The position numbers and the translations under genes are program-made. The notes under the pieces are model-generated. The model saw nothing but the letters and a program-made list of their open reading frames with translations, ran no database searches and was not told the origin of the DNA. This document shows, piece after piece, positions 23,315 through 34,639 of a stretch of DNA of 64,000 nucleotides (positions are counted from its first letter, which is position 1; each line of letters begins with the position of its first letter). This stretch comes from Gonocerus acuteangulatus (Eukaryota > Arthropoda > Insecta > Hemiptera > Coreidae), in the NCBI GenBank assembly GCA_946811695.1, contig OX328124.1, positions 99,990,998 to 100,054,997 of the forward strand, written 5' to 3'.

Positions 23315-23775
23315 GTTCGCGGCATACCTCAGCGAATAATGGTCCGATTTTGATGAAATTTGGTACAAAAATCTTTCGTTTACTTTGAAAGGTCACGTTC
23401 GTTAACCAGCAGAATCCGCTCACTGGAAGATGGCGTTTGGGGCGAATTCGCGCAAAACAAATCGTAACGCTTACGTTTTTGAGTTCATACGCTTGTAGTA
23501 CTCTTTTTATAGGCTTCTTGGGCTAGGAAAACGAATGAAACCATTTTCAAGGCGATAGCTTTTACCGTTTTCGAGAAAATTGGAAAAATAGTTATTGAAT
23601 ACCGTTTTTGGTTTGGGTACTTCTTGGGATTCAGTTGAAACATTTTATGCATGTTCTACTTTCATTAAAAGTAATATGTTGAAATTTTTGTTACGTTTGG
23701 AGTTAAGGAAGGGTTAGAATAAAATATTTTATTAACAGACATAAAAAGGTTTGGTAACTTTTGTATACTTTCCTT

Positions 23776-23808
<33 letters not shown>

Positions 23809-24812
23809 GGCGCATCTACATATAGGTCATTAGCGCCGACATCCAGGGTGCAGCGAGCAATTTTACCAGCGAGCCGTGGGATGATAAAATTCCTGCCGGA
23901 GGTTATGAATCGAACCCACCACCTCCCGCTTATGAATCCAAGGCGCTAGCCATTAGACCACGGGAGGCCCCACTTTCCTTAATATCTCGAAAAAGATTAC
24001 CATTAGAAAGCTTACTAAATGCTCTACAAAAAAGGTTCTGATGAAAGTTTTGATTAGGCGATGTCAATCGGAGAAATAAGTGCTTAAAACTTTAAAGTAA
24101 TTGATTTCGCTTATTCGAACTGTTCTTTATGTCTTTGATTTTGGTACTTAGAATTATGGGATTCAGTTGAAACATTTTCTGCGTGTTCGAATTTCATCAA
24201 AACTAATATGTTGAAATTTTGGTTACGTTTGGAGTAAAGGAAGGGTTAGAATAAAATATTTTATTAACAGACAAGAAAAGTTTTGGTAACTTTGTATACT
24301 TTCGTTAGTATCTCGAAAACCGTTGACTATCTTGGGAAGCGGAAGGTTATAATTCGAAAGCTTACTAAATGGTCTACAAAAAAGGTTCTGAAGAAAGTTT
24401 TAATTAGGCGATGTCAATCGGAGAAATAAGTGCTTAAAACTTTAAAGTAATTGATTTCATTTATTCGAACGGTTCTGTTTGTCTGTTTTATTCCTTGTTG
24501 TTTTTTAATTGCTTATAGTCGGATAATGTATTTGACAATAAAACATATTAAGTAAAATAAGAAGATATATTTATTGATAAAAATGTAGTGTTCAAAGAGA
24601 GAGATCCCAAGGCTTTCCAAATGCCTCTGAGCGGAGGCCTTTCCGGCCGACTTATGGGTTGGCCGACCCATACAGGTAAGATCATAAATCAAGACCTTTC
24701 AAAACTGGTGGAACCAAAATAATAAGTGATTCTATTTTAATCTTTCCAAATTAGACTAGGGATAAGAACGGAACCGCGTTAAGATGATGCAGTTCCTGCG
24801 AGTCGGACTTTT
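23115..24812 (-). mobile_element. HINE-2 copy e, with a SINE nested inside
   Basis: Minus strand. The left end is the hairpin (GATTCCTCCC...GGGAGGAACC), followed by (TA)n at 23258-23311, the TTCATCAAAATCGG block (inverse), the repeated interior, and at the right the 5' leader ending GCGAGTCGGACTTTTT with subterminal GGAACCGCG. Block 1 gives the empty site near 7757 (GTAGGTTGTT joined to AGTAATAAAG). The SINE at 23767-23983 is nested. Net length without it is about 1.5 kb. Confidence 0.85.
23767..23983 (-). mobile_element. tRNA-derived SINE (Met-like head) with poly-A tail and 12-bp duplication
   Basis: Body 23807-23971 on the minus strand. The head GGGGCCTCCCGTGGTCTAATGG contains the A-box and GGTGGGTTCGATTC the B-box; the anticodon loop TTCATAA suggests CAT (Met-like). 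It ends GCGCCGT plus 28 A residues (T run 23779-23806). Target duplication ACTTTCCTTAAT lies at 23767-23778 and 23972-23983. A 3' fragment of the same family is at 48149-48184. Confidence 0.9.
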
Positions 24813-25013
24813 TAGTAATATAACTTAACTGCAGGAGGAGGAGAATTTAATTTCCACATAAATTCATCTGTCAGTATAAAAGTATAATTTCATGTATTAC
24901 GGAATCTTTCATTTTGTAAAGACCCATAAAATTAAAACAGTTACGTCATATTCTAACGATAAATAATGATTTATCTAAAAAAGGTACTAAGCAACTGTAG
25001 CATTTTATAATTG

Positions 25014-25387
25014 AAAAAAAAATAGTCTCGTAACAGGCCACGAGACTAAGGCCCCTGGGGGCCTGAGGGGCAGATACTATGGTACCTGGGCCCTAAGGTA
25101 TCTGAATCATGACCATATGGAACGCTAGGGAGATAGTGTGGTCAGTAGTATGCTCCGGCCGCCTGATTTTCCCCTTGGCTGCTTCGACTGCTAGAGTCAT
25201 TAGCACTCAAGGTACCCATTATTAAATTAATTAAAGGCTGCGTTGGCCTAGAGACGGTCAGGGAGGCCGATTTCAACCCATAAACGAAAACAATAGAAGA
25301 AAAAATCTTTAGTGCTTGCTCGGGATTTGTAGTCAGGTCCGCCAACTTATTAGTCCAGTGCTCTACCATTGGTCAAACCTCGCCCCC
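25014..25387 (-). mobile_element. tRNA-Ile-like SINE copy c (paralogue of copy a)
   Basis: Same position relative to the receptor genes and same orientation as copy a at 7970-8334, with the oligo-T tail (plus-strand A run 25014-25022). It therefore comes from one insertion copied by the block duplication. The B-box region is damaged (GGATTTGTAGTCAGG on the plus strand). Confidence 0.85.
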
Positions 25388-25785
25388 TTATATTTTATGT
25401 TTCTTGGCTGATATTGGGACGATGACGGATTGTGCTAGTGACCATTGCGGTCGATACACAATAAATGGAATGTAAAAAAAAATTCAATTCCATCAATTCT
25501 AATTCACACTTTAATATATTACTGCATATTATCTCACTTTAATACATTACTGCATAGATTCTTTTATTAATCTACCTTGAAAAAGGTTTCGTCGGACTTG
25601 ATATTATCTCACTTTAATATATTACTGTAGATTCTTTTATTAATCTTTTCGTCGGACTTGATTTTACAAATAGAATTAGTCCTAAATAATTCATCATTAA
25701 TTCACATAATATATGATCATAATTTCTGATAATAAATAATCAATGAACTACCTTTTACCCGAATCAAGGAGACAGTAGTAGGGAA
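25388..25785 (+). promoter_or_regulatory. Upstream region of GrD (candidate promoter)
   Basis: AT-rich, with three imperfect repeats of CACTTTAATATATTACTG (25510-25640) and two of TTTCGTCGGACTTGAT. The segment just before the ATG is alike in GrA, GrC and GrD (CCCGAATCAAGGAGNCAGTA), so it probably holds the start site or 5' UTR. No TATA box can be chosen with confidence. Confidence 0.35.
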
Positions 25786-26623
25786 ATGGCTATGAAGGGA
25801 AAACTCATTTCCTTCATTCGTGGAATTAGAACAATTTCTTGTACTTATCCTTTTGATGAGGAATATTCTCTACCAAATTGGAGACTCCTCTCGACAATTT
25901 TTCATTCAAATACGGCAATATTAATATTTGTATTCTATCAATTTTCGCTTACTTCGGTTTTCAAGGAAAACCAAGAGAACGATGTTTTCTTTATTTTAGA
26001 TATTCTCCGTGTTCTTTTAGTAATTATTTCACTTGGATCATTATAGTTAAAAATAAAGAAATCTTATCTAAAATTAAAAACAAATTTGATCAAATTATAA
26101 GTGAACAAGAAATAAAACCAGATTATTCCCGTGGAATTGTCTTATTAATAATATTAATATTCACAATATTTGTGTGGTGTTTGTGAGTAAGTATGATTCT
26201 CTATTATCGACAACCAGAGATTCTAAAAGTCTTTCAAATCGTATCCTCTTTAACATTACACATATGTATTGCATAAGTTTCTTATGTCAAATTGTTCTGT
26301 TCCACCATTCAATATGTGATATATTTTCTTCTGTACTCTGCTCCTATGGGCCAGAGGAAGCGGTCAAGAATTTCTACGAGGTTGTGACAATGAAGGACAA
26401 ATTCCTGAACATTTACAGATTCCATTTTATGTTTTATATCTCATGGATTTTATTATACCTAGTCGGAGGAATGGAAGAAATTATTTTATTGATATATTGG
26501 GGTTACAAAAGATTTGAGAACATGTCTGTACTTGAGTTTCGTGTAGTATGGGGTACATATTTGTTTAATTTTTCACTCCTTATTATGGTGCCGACCATCG
26601 CTGTTACAAAAATTCAATTGTTG
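25786..26623 (+). pseudogene. Gustatory receptor-like pseudogene, exon 1 only (GrD)
   Basis: Starts MAMKGKLISFIRG. It is 838 nt to the conserved donor (TTG|GTGAGT), 20 nt shorter than GrA exon 1. The loss is three deletions against GrB: 10 nt at about 26015 (frameshift), 6 nt at about 26184 (makes a TGA after WCL) and 4 nt at about 26230 (frameshift). The last part is open and matches SNRILFNITHMYCISFLCQIVLF and the later TM segments. Exons 2-4 are not found before the (TA)n/SINE at 26848. A dead copy. Confidence 0.88.
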
Positions 26624-26674
26624 GTGAGTTACACATCTATACACAATATTGTTAAAACTTTATATCAATTATAG

Positions 26675-26847
26675 GGGTCGGTCAGAAAGTCTGTGCAGTT
26701 GTTTGATCAAATACAATATCGCTTTCTAATGTATAAACCTAATTTGTTTTAAAAGATGGATGCGCCCTTATTTTCAATCACTTTCTTCGACGAATTGGGA
26801 CATCGAAGATGCCCTTTTTGAGGACATCTATAAATGAACTACAACAA
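26675..26847. other. Possible mariner-type end, unconfirmed
   Basis: GGGTCGGTCAGAAAGTCTGTGCAG at 26676 resembles a Tc1/mariner-type terminal repeat, followed by unrecognised sequence up to the (TA)n. No matching second end or transposase. Confidence 0.2.
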
Positions 26848-26849
26848 TA

Positions 26850-26909
<60 letters not shown>

Positions 26910-27265
26910 GGCGAGGTTAGCTCAGTGGTAGAGCACTGGACTAATAAGCTGGAGGCCTGAGTTCAAATCCCGAGCAAGCACTAAAGATTTTTTCTTCTAG
27001 TGTCTTCGTTCATGGGTTGAATTCGGCCTCCCTGGCCGTCCCTAGGCCAACCCAGCCTTTAATTAATTTAATAATGGGTACCTTGGGTGCTAATGACTCT
27101 AGCAGTCGAAGCGGCCGAGGGGAAAATCAGGCGGCCCTATGCTCCGGCCCACACTATCTCCCTAGTGTGCCGTATGGTCATGAATCAGATACCTCTATAG
27201 TATCTGCCCCTCAGGGCCCTTGTGGCCTGTTACGGGACTGATTTTTTTAATATATATATAACAAA
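26848..27265 (+). mobile_element. tRNA-Ile-like SINE copy d inside a (TA)n tract
   Basis: SINE 26908-27248. Best-preserved head of the family: GGGGCGAGGTTAGCTCAGTGGTAGAG (A-box), loop CTAATAA as in tRNA-Ile(AAT), and B-box GAGTTCAAATCCCG. It ends GGGACTGATTTTTTT. TA repeats lie on both sides (26848-26907 and 27250-27260), so it went into (TA)n. A tRNA scanner may score the head, but the aminoacyl stem does not close. Confidence 0.88.
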
Positions 27266-27479
27266 AACTACCAACAATTTCTTTAATCTTCCGTTTACGA
27301 AATATGATATTTATGTTGTAAAAAATTGTTAAGGGGATAACATATGGTATATTTGTATCACCTACAAATAGATCATATGTTTAAAAGTTATGGTTATGTT
27401 AAAATAAATTAATCTTGTTCTTGGTTCCAACGAGTGTACTTAATGATAGATTTAAGTAGTTGAGTTATGTCTCCAAAGA
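27266..27479. other. Spacer, nothing recognised
   Basis: AT-rich, no motif recognised. Confidence 0.5.
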
Positions 27480-28115
27480 GACGTAAGTCTAAGAAGCCAC
27501 TGGATGTCCTAACATGGTGTCAGGTCAAGAAGAACCTATGTTACTAGACGGGAAGATGAAGCCACAGGAGGAATTCAACTTCAGGGACCCGAACTGGCGG
27601 AGTTGGTACAGAAGGTGGGAGCGCTTCAGAATCGGTACGGGACTGGATCGCATGACGGAGAAATTCCAGGTAAATCAATTAATTTATTACTTGGAGGAAG
27701 AGGCTAGGAACCTTTGCGATCGCTTCAATCTTAACAGAATTGAGAGGTAATCTTATGATGTTGTGATTGAAAAGTTCAATAACTATTTCGAGGGGAAAAC
27801 TAACTTCATTTAAGAGAGGAGTCGATTTTTTAGGAGACGTCAAGAGGAAGGGGAGCCGGTCGAAAAATTTCTTTTAGAGGTTGCAGTTTGCTGCACTGAG
27901 AGATGAATTAATTATGCACCGGATCATAGATGGCATGAGTGATGTTCACCTGTCGGAGAATTTTCAGCGGAGGACTGAGCTGTAACTAGAGTAGGTTGAG
28001 GGAGAGGTTAGGGCCGCGGAGAAGACCCGAGCCCAGGTTAAGGAGGTCCGGGGTGATAGCTTAGACATTCTTAAGGATGTTCAGGCTGTAGTCAGACGGA
28101 ATAAACCTAAATAGT
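27480..28115 (+). pseudogene. Decayed Gypsy-type LTR retrotransposon gag
   Basis: The first frame (from about 27514) reads FNFRDPNWRSWYRRWERFRIGTGLD, then FQVNQLIYYLEEEARNL; continued in broken frames by YDVVIEKFNNYF, GEPVEKFLLE and DELIMHRIIDGMSD. This is the capsid region of arthropod Ty3/Gypsy Gag, where the W..W..RFER.R.A.GL pattern is typical. At least five stops or frameshifts. No zinc knuckle, protease or RT follows and no LTR was seen. Confidence 0.75.
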
Positions 28116-28129
28116 CCGTCGGCCAGTGT

Positions 28130-28700
28130 ACATTTCATGCAACGATTTTTAAGATTCTTCATTTTTTCACTATTGATTGTACAAGACTTAATTAGAACAG
28201 TGCCACTTGTCAGCTAGCTAGGTAGCGGTGGGTTTGGCTGCGGGGGCGTTGCAAACTTCGGACAAATATGAAAATGTGAAACGATTTTAAGATTCATGAA
28301 ATTTTTTGGAGAAACACCTTTCATTATACAATAATCATTGGCACTTGTCAGCTGGCCGGCCAGCGGTGGACTGCTTGTCAGCTGGGGGTCTAAACTTGGC
28401 AAAAATACGAAATTCTGAAACGATTTTAAGATAGCTGAAATTTTGGTGGTTACTAGTATTTGTAGTGAGATTAACGAAAAACATTGTCAGCTGCTCATAA
28501 CTCGGTGGAAAACTTGTCAGCTGGGGGGTATAAGCGCTGAACGTATGGCGCGCGCTCCGCTTTATACCGCCAGCTGACAACTTTTCCACCCACATATAAG
28601 CAGCTGACAATTTGTTTCGTCAATCTTATTACGAATACTACCTACTAACAAAATTTCAGGAATCTTAATATAGTTTTTGACTATTTAATAGCGAAAGCAT
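28130..28700. repeat. 139-bp tandem repeat ending in a large hairpin
   Basis: The motif CGATTTTAAGATT recurs at about 28143, 28281 and 28420 (138-139 bp apart), each unit also holding CTTGTCAGCTGG. The last unit is followed by its inverted copy: left arm about 28416-28546, right arm about 28560-28690, spacer of some 12-15 bp (GC-rich, ATGGCGCGCGCTCCG). The arms share AACNATTGTCAGCTGCT and TTGTCAGCTGGNGGTATAA blocks. No coding potential. Confidence 0.8.
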
Positions 28701-29149
28701 GCTTATATTGATTACAACTTCTGAATATATTGATTGTAAATGAATATTTTTATTATCAACGTTAAAATATATTACGTATTTGCATTGAGGTATGATGAAA
28801 AAATATGTCATTTATAGAATACTAATAACACTTTGTAATAAAATGAAGGTCAATAAAAAATAAATTTAATCTCTAAGTATAATTGAAGAACTATTATAGC
28901 TGATTGAAATAATGTTACTGATCCAACGCTTAGCTCACAGACAAAGCGCGAATCTCATTACAAGGCAGTAACCAACTTATTATAACTTAACAAAAATATT
29001 TGAGCACACTCTAATCATAAAGTTATAGCTTAAAATTGTACTTGATCTTGAATAAAATAGCCTACAGATGACAGTATTTATGTATATCCTACAAAAACTG
29101 ACGAATCATTTTCAATCAGACATAAAGTCAGATTAACTTTTATTCTCAA
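28701..29149. other. Spacer, nothing recognised
   Basis: AT-rich, no supported feature. Confidence 0.5.
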
Positions 29150-31300
29150 CTGTAGGTTGATATTCTTGTGTAAAAACTCTTTCTTCTTTCTTTCGATGGC
29201 TCTACGGTCCTTGACGAACCTTGGCCTCCTCCACAATTCTCCGCCATTCGTCCCTGTCCATAGCCGCTCTTCTCCACCTTCGGACGCCAAGCGCCTTGAG
29301 GTCCTCTACTAAGTCTTCCAGCCACCGCAATCTGGGTCGCCCTCTTCCACGTCCTCCACCAGGGTGTCCTTCCAGAAGCTTCTTTGGGATACGCCGTTCG
29401 TCCATCCTCTGTACATGCCCCAGCCACCTAATTCTTCCCCTCTTGATACAAGAGACAATATCCGGTGCTTTGTATAAATCACGGAGCTCCTGGTTACTTC
29501 TTTGCCTCCACCTTCAAGGGGCCATAAATCCTTCTCAGGACTTTCCTCTCCCAAACATTGAGCATGTATTCTGCCTTCCTGGTGAGGACCCATGCCTCAC
29601 TTCCGTAGGTCACTACTGGTCTAATAATGCACTCATATACAGCCTTCTTTAACTGCCATGGCAACACCTTTGACCTAAGTACTTTCCCGAGCGCCCAGCA
29701 ACATCTACTTCTAGCCATCATGCGTGCCTTGATATCTGCCTGCGTGTCATTCTTTTCGTTGATGTTGGCTCCAAGGTATTTAAACTCCAGTACTTGCTCG
29801 AAAAAGTACTCTCCAGTCTTACGACCATTCCTTGCCCCACAGTCCCTCCGGGAAGTCTTCATATACTTCGTTTTGGCCTGATTAATGCAAAGCCCACCAT
29901 TTTTTAGGCCTGCTCACATTCCTCAAAAGCTCCCAGTAGAGATGCGAGTGTGCGACCAGTAATGACCACGTCATCTGCAAAAGCCAGGTGCTGGGGCAGT
30001 CTATTGCAGATGGTTCCTCCAGGATTTGTCCTAATGGTCCTCATCACTATTTCTAGCACAATATTGAACAGGATGGGAGGCAGAGGGTCTCCTTGCCTTA
30101 AACCTTTGCTAATGCAGAAGCCATTGGACGTCTTATTTTGTATTTTAACTTTTCCTTTTGTTCCTTTCAAGGTTGCCCGCACTAATCGGATCAGCTTTTC
30201 CGGGATACTTACCCATGGCCTGATACAGCTTGTGTCGGTCCACACTATCCTATGCTTGTCTGTAGTCGATGAAAAGGTGGTGCTGATCAATATTATATTC
30301 ATAACACTTCTCCAACATCGTTCTTATGCTTGAGATATGGTCCACAATGGATCTTCCGCTTCTGAATCCACACTGGTACTCTCCAAACTCTCTTTCAGCG
30401 TACTGGAGTAGCCTATCCATCACCAACGATGCAAAAACTTTGTATGCTGTGTTTAACAATGCAATGCCTCTATAGTTTTCGCATTCTATCTTGCCCCCCT
30501 TCTTATAAACAGGACATATTAGTGCAGTGGCCCAGTCTTTTGGTATCTCTTCTGACATCCAGGCATCAAAAACCAGCTGATACAGTTCTTCCACTAATGC
30601 GTCCCCTCCATGTTTCCACAGTTCTGCAGGTTCCTTCTTTGGAGTACTGCTTGTCTGGCCTTATTTCTTTGTTCTACCATTCGCCTGCATTCCTCATCAA
30701 ACCATGTCTTCCGGGGATTCACATGATTTATTAATAGGGTCTCATTTGCTGGTTCTTTGACTGCTTTCTTGATCCTACTCCTACTACAAACCTCCACTCT
30801 TATCCACAACTCCTTGCAGCTTTACCGCTACCCTTTCTGCATACTTCTTACTCTCCTCCGGGTCTTTCAGTTTCTCGAGGCAATATTTATTGGTTTTTGC
30901 TGTATGCCCCTTTGGTTGATTGGCAATCCGTTGCCTGTATTGTATAACTACCATATAGTGGTCTGATGAGCAGTCAGCCCCTCTGAAGGTTCGCACATCT
31001 GTAACATCCGTAGCATGCCTTTTTCCAATCATTACATGGTCTATTTGGTTATGCGTGAACCCGTCCGGGGAAACCCATGTTTCTTTATGCACACTTTTAT
31101 GGTCAAAATACGTACTTACTACACTGAACCCCGCAGAGGTGGCAAAGTCTATTGCTCTGTATCAGTTTTCGTTACTTTCTGCATGCAGACTGTAAGGGTC
31201 GACAGTAGGGCGGAACATGTCTTCCCTTCCGATTTTAGCATTAAAGTCACCCCACATTATTTTTACATTTTGTTGATGTGTAAAAACTATCATTCCTAAA
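29150..31300 (-). pseudogene. Decayed RTE-type LINE (endonuclease-RT)
   Basis: Minus strand, several frames. In order from 31300: VKIMWGDFNAKIGRED (APE endonuclease, GDFNAK), NQIDHVMIG and CSSDHYMV (SDH motif), then RT parts ICPVYKKGGKIECENYRGIALLN, EYQCGFRSGRSIVDHI, GLRQGDPLPPILFN, AFADDVVI (active site, about 29960), then KYLGANI, VVTYGSEAW and the C-terminal GRPRLRWLEDL...AMDRDEWRRIVEEAK. About six frame changes. The N-terminal part of the endonuclease is missing. The set of motifs is that of RTE-like LINEs often annotated as craniofacial development protein 2-like. Not functional. Confidence 0.85.
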
Positions 31301-31837
31301 AAGAAAAAAAAAGAAAGAAAAAAAAAGCTGCAGTTTAATTCCAACTTAAGTTAACGATAAGAATAATGGCAAATAGTGGCGTTCCATAAAGTAATGAAAT
31401 GCAAATAAGTGTTGATACTTTGAAAGCTGTATGAAAAACGTTATCCACACCTTATGAAACAAGCAAGTATTTATTTTATGTGATTTTCCTTATATTTTTA
31501 TACCTATATAGGTTGACATTGACCCCAAATAAAGAAAACATTATTATTATTATTCTTGTTTTATGAAGGAAATGACAATAGTTAAATAAAAGATTAAAGT
31601 TTTCTTAAAAGAGCGGCTTCAGTATACTAACATGTGACTATGTTTGGTTTTTCGGCCCCAATAAGTTCTTGAGACTAAAATATTTTTATCCGACAGATCG
31701 ATATTCTATACACACCCCATTCAACATGTGCGATCTTCTCGCTGAATACAGGCTAATGAAACAAAGTTTTTATCCCATGAATAAGTTAATATTCATTAGA
31801 GTTTAAATTAAAATATTATTTTAAAAATTTTATTCTA
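31301..31837. other. Spacer, nothing recognised
   Basis: A-rich junction with the LINE, then AT-rich DNA without a supported feature. Confidence 0.5.
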
Positions 31838-32040
31838 ATAGTACCTAATTTGAATATCTATATTTTGCCGAGGTTTCGGCTTGAAATTCAAGCCATAATC
31901 ATTGCGATGAAAAGAAGGAGAAATATAGTTATTATGATTGCATCAGTGAGGCATAGTTCTCCTTCTTTTCATCGCCCTGATGAAGCCTTGAATTTCAAGC
32001 CGAAACCTCGGCAAAATATAAAACCCATTTTCTAATAAAA
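31838..32040. repeat. Inverted-repeat element with hammerhead-like core
   Basis: Arms of about 70 bp: TATTTTGCCGAGGTTTCGGC at 31859 and its inverse at 31998-32018, with CGATGAAAAGAAGGAGAA (31907) and its inverse further in. The plus strand at 31974-32012 has GCC, CUGAUGA, CUUGAA/UUCAAG stem, CGAAAC and GGC. Related to 2695-2825. Confidence 0.55.
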
Positions 32041-32207
32041 AAATGTAGTTTTATTTATAAATTAAGATACCGCGACCGAACTCTGACAAATTCTACTTTC
32101 GCATCACCAACGGTCAAGGATCTCCTCTGAATGAATATCTATATATTGTAGGGAACTTAACAGATTAAGAATCACAACAGAACAAAAACAAGTAGGAGAG
32201 AGTTCAT

Positions 32208-33146
32208 AAAGAAAGTCCGTCACGCAGGAGCTGCATAACTAAGCACTTTCCTCAGAATTTTTGTAGTGTAGACTACATTACTGAATAATTTGCTGCAAAT
32301 AACCTATAACAATAACCTATATAAATAAAATAAAAACGTGAATAGTTCTGCTCATTTACATTTGTTATGAAAACAGTTCAATTATTAATTTTGTAAATAA
32401 ATTGCCTCCAGAGTTATGTTTATACATGATACTACACTACTTAATAAATGCACAAAAACTTCATATTCCGCTCTTTGATCTGACGCAGGAACAGGATACA
32501 TTCCCCCTAGTGGGAGATAGCGCTCCTTGCGGCGGTTTTGGAAACCTACGTCTGGCGGGCTAATTCTAATGAAACAGAGTTTAAAGTAAACCCTCCTTTC
32601 CAATAGACCGATTTACTTCATTTTTACAACACTTCTTTCTCATGAGATACCCACGGCATAAACCGCGTTTCGTTACAATACAGCAAAACTTACGACCGGT
32701 ATGAGTATATTAGTAATTTAGGTCCGAAGTAACCCCCCCCCCCCCTTCTAATGAACCGATTTAGTTTGTTTTTACATCTCACTTTTCTCTCTAGATTACC
32801 ACTACGAATACCAAGTGTCGTCGAAATATAACAAAAATCAAGGCTGGTAGTGCAAATTGGTAGTGTGGGTCCGAAGTAAACCCCCCCCCCCTTCTAATGA
32901 ACCGATTTAGTTAATTTTTACGTCTCACTTTTCTCTCTAGATTACCACTACGAATACCTAGTTTCGTAGAAATATAACAAATATTACGGCCGGCATGGTC
33001 AAATTAGTGTTTTGGGTCCAGGGTAAACCCCCCCTCCCGGTGGGCCGATTTTGGTGGTTAACGAACTCGATCAATCGTTTGCTAATTGAACGCTATATAC
33101 CACGTTTCGTGAAGAAAAAACAAAAACTCTGGCCGCTATCGAGTTA

Positions 33147-33181
<35 letters not shown>

Positions 33182-33309
33182 CATTTTAATGGGGGTCATT
33201 TTCGGTGTCTACTAGGTTGGGTCGATAAAGATTTGAAGAAATTTTTCAAAAATTCCGTCATGAATGCAACCTCAATAACTACTTTCCTTCGGAGGAAAGT
33301 GCTAAAAAG
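32208..33309 (+). mobile_element. HINE-1 copy d, full length
   Basis: Starts AAAGTCCGTCACGCAGGAG and has CTAAGCACTTTCCTC at the 5' side. Central tandem units of about 140 bp (CCGATTTA motif), (CA)n(TA)n at 33150-33180, end hairpin CTTTCCTTCGGAGGAAAG then TGCTAAAAAG. Best copy for defining the family. Confidence 0.85.
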
Positions 33310-34093
33310 TGAGACTGAATGGACAAAAGAATTACAAAACAAGGAAGCACATGGTTTGTTAATTTTTGTGATTATTGCTACTCATTAGGTTACCTCTACG
33401 AAGAACAAATATTTATGTTGCGAACAAAAACTTGAAGGAAAATCTTTAAGCATAATTTTCCTGAATGAAAAATAATATGACCTAATTGAGCAATAGCGCA
33501 TTTGAATAGAATTCATTGTCTGGCTGATAAACGATTTCGTTCATAAAGAGCGGAAAATATAATGAAGGCTAGAAGGAAGGAGAAGAAAGCACTCTCCATT
33601 ACGAAAGAGAAGACAAAGAGAAACAAGTCAGCAATTATTAAAATGGAACAGAACCATAACCCTTTGTAGTCCCGGCATTCTTTAACTTGACCACAAGCAG
33701 AATCATCAAGTTCACGACTTCGTCCGCTTCTGGAGTAGTACTTCAAAGTAAAATTAACATAAAGATTCTACGATTATCAACTTTAAACAAAACAATTTAA
33801 TTTAATTTTTTTTTTTTTTTTATAAATTGAACTGTAGCATATATCCTCAGCATGAAGGGCATATTTGCTTCCCTAGGCAGTGCTTAAAGATTGTAACCGA
33901 GGAAGCATGAGTGTCGGCCCCAGAAAGTTTTTCTCTGGATATTTCGGGGATACAAATAATCTCCTAAAAGTGGCCTAAAGTAAAATTCTAAGCTCTGTTT
34001 TAGAACCTTAAGTTCAATTTTTGTTTGTATTATCATTTTATTTTTATTTTTTATGATGTACTCGTTTTCGTACAATCACCAAAATTGTATTAT
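33310..34093. other. Spacer, no gene recognised
   Basis: The 77-codon minus frame at 33513-33746 has a hydrophobic middle, but no family or splice context could be recognised. A T run lies at 33805-33822. Confidence 0.45.
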
Positions 34094-34341
34094 CAATTGA
34101 AAGGCTCAGTGCTAAAGGTGACTAACCCACACATAGAAATAACTGAGAAAAGCGGATTTAAAGCTAGGAAGCATCAGCAAAAAATTAGTTGGTGACAAAA
34201 ATGACTTTAATTGGTCCAATTGAAATCATTTTTGTCACCAACACTAATTTATTTCAGATTCTTCCTAACTTTAAACCCGATTTTCTCAGTTATCTTTAAT
34301 TGTGGATTAGTCACCTTTGGCACTGAGTCCTTCAATTATCT
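34094..34341. repeat. Near-perfect 248-bp palindrome (fold-back/MITE-like)
   Basis: Left arm 34094-34210 and right arm 34216-34341 are inverted copies (e.g. CTCAGTGCTAAAGGTGACTA against TAGTCACCTTTGGCACTGAG; GTTGGTGACAAAAATGA against TCATTTTTGTCACCAAC), with almost no spacer. A transcript would form a hairpin of about 120 bp. No ORF. Confidence 0.85.
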
Positions 34342-34526
34342 CAACTTTCCCGTACTATCTAATTTTTTTGCGGGATTATCCAAGCGGTACGCCATAGTAA
34401 AAAAAAACTGAGCAGAAAGCCACCGAAAACTGCAAATAGTTCAGTTTCTAACAGTCTTGAGAAAGATGCATATTTTTTTCATTTCGATCGCACGACTCAA
34501 CAATTTTGAACGAAATTTAAGCTTTC

Positions 34527-34633
34527 TAATCTTTATATAATAGGGTGGTAACCTATAGATAACCCGTCCTAAAATTCGTAGTTAATAATAAATGGACGTT
34601 AAAATTTAAATAAATTAAATAAATAATCTTTAT
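34527..34633 (+). mobile_element. 5'-truncated SINE (core family) with 10-bp duplication
   Basis: Body 34537-34623 starts in the core (GGGTGGTAACCTATAGATAA) and ends TTAAAATTTAAATAAATTAAATAAA, the same 3' end as the SINE at 58868-59072. Direct repeats TAATCTTTAT at 34527-34536 and 34624-34633. So the core plus tail moves as a retroposon. Confidence 0.85.
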
Positions 34634-34639
34634 TTGATG

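Noticed and set aside
26908..26985. Functional tRNA-Ile gene
   Set aside because: Good A and B boxes, but the acceptor and anticodon stems do not pair, and the body continues as a SINE present four times.
29221..30734. Plus-strand frames of 100-140 aa
   Set aside because: Antisense shadows of the RTE-type LINE, whose motifs read on the minus strand.
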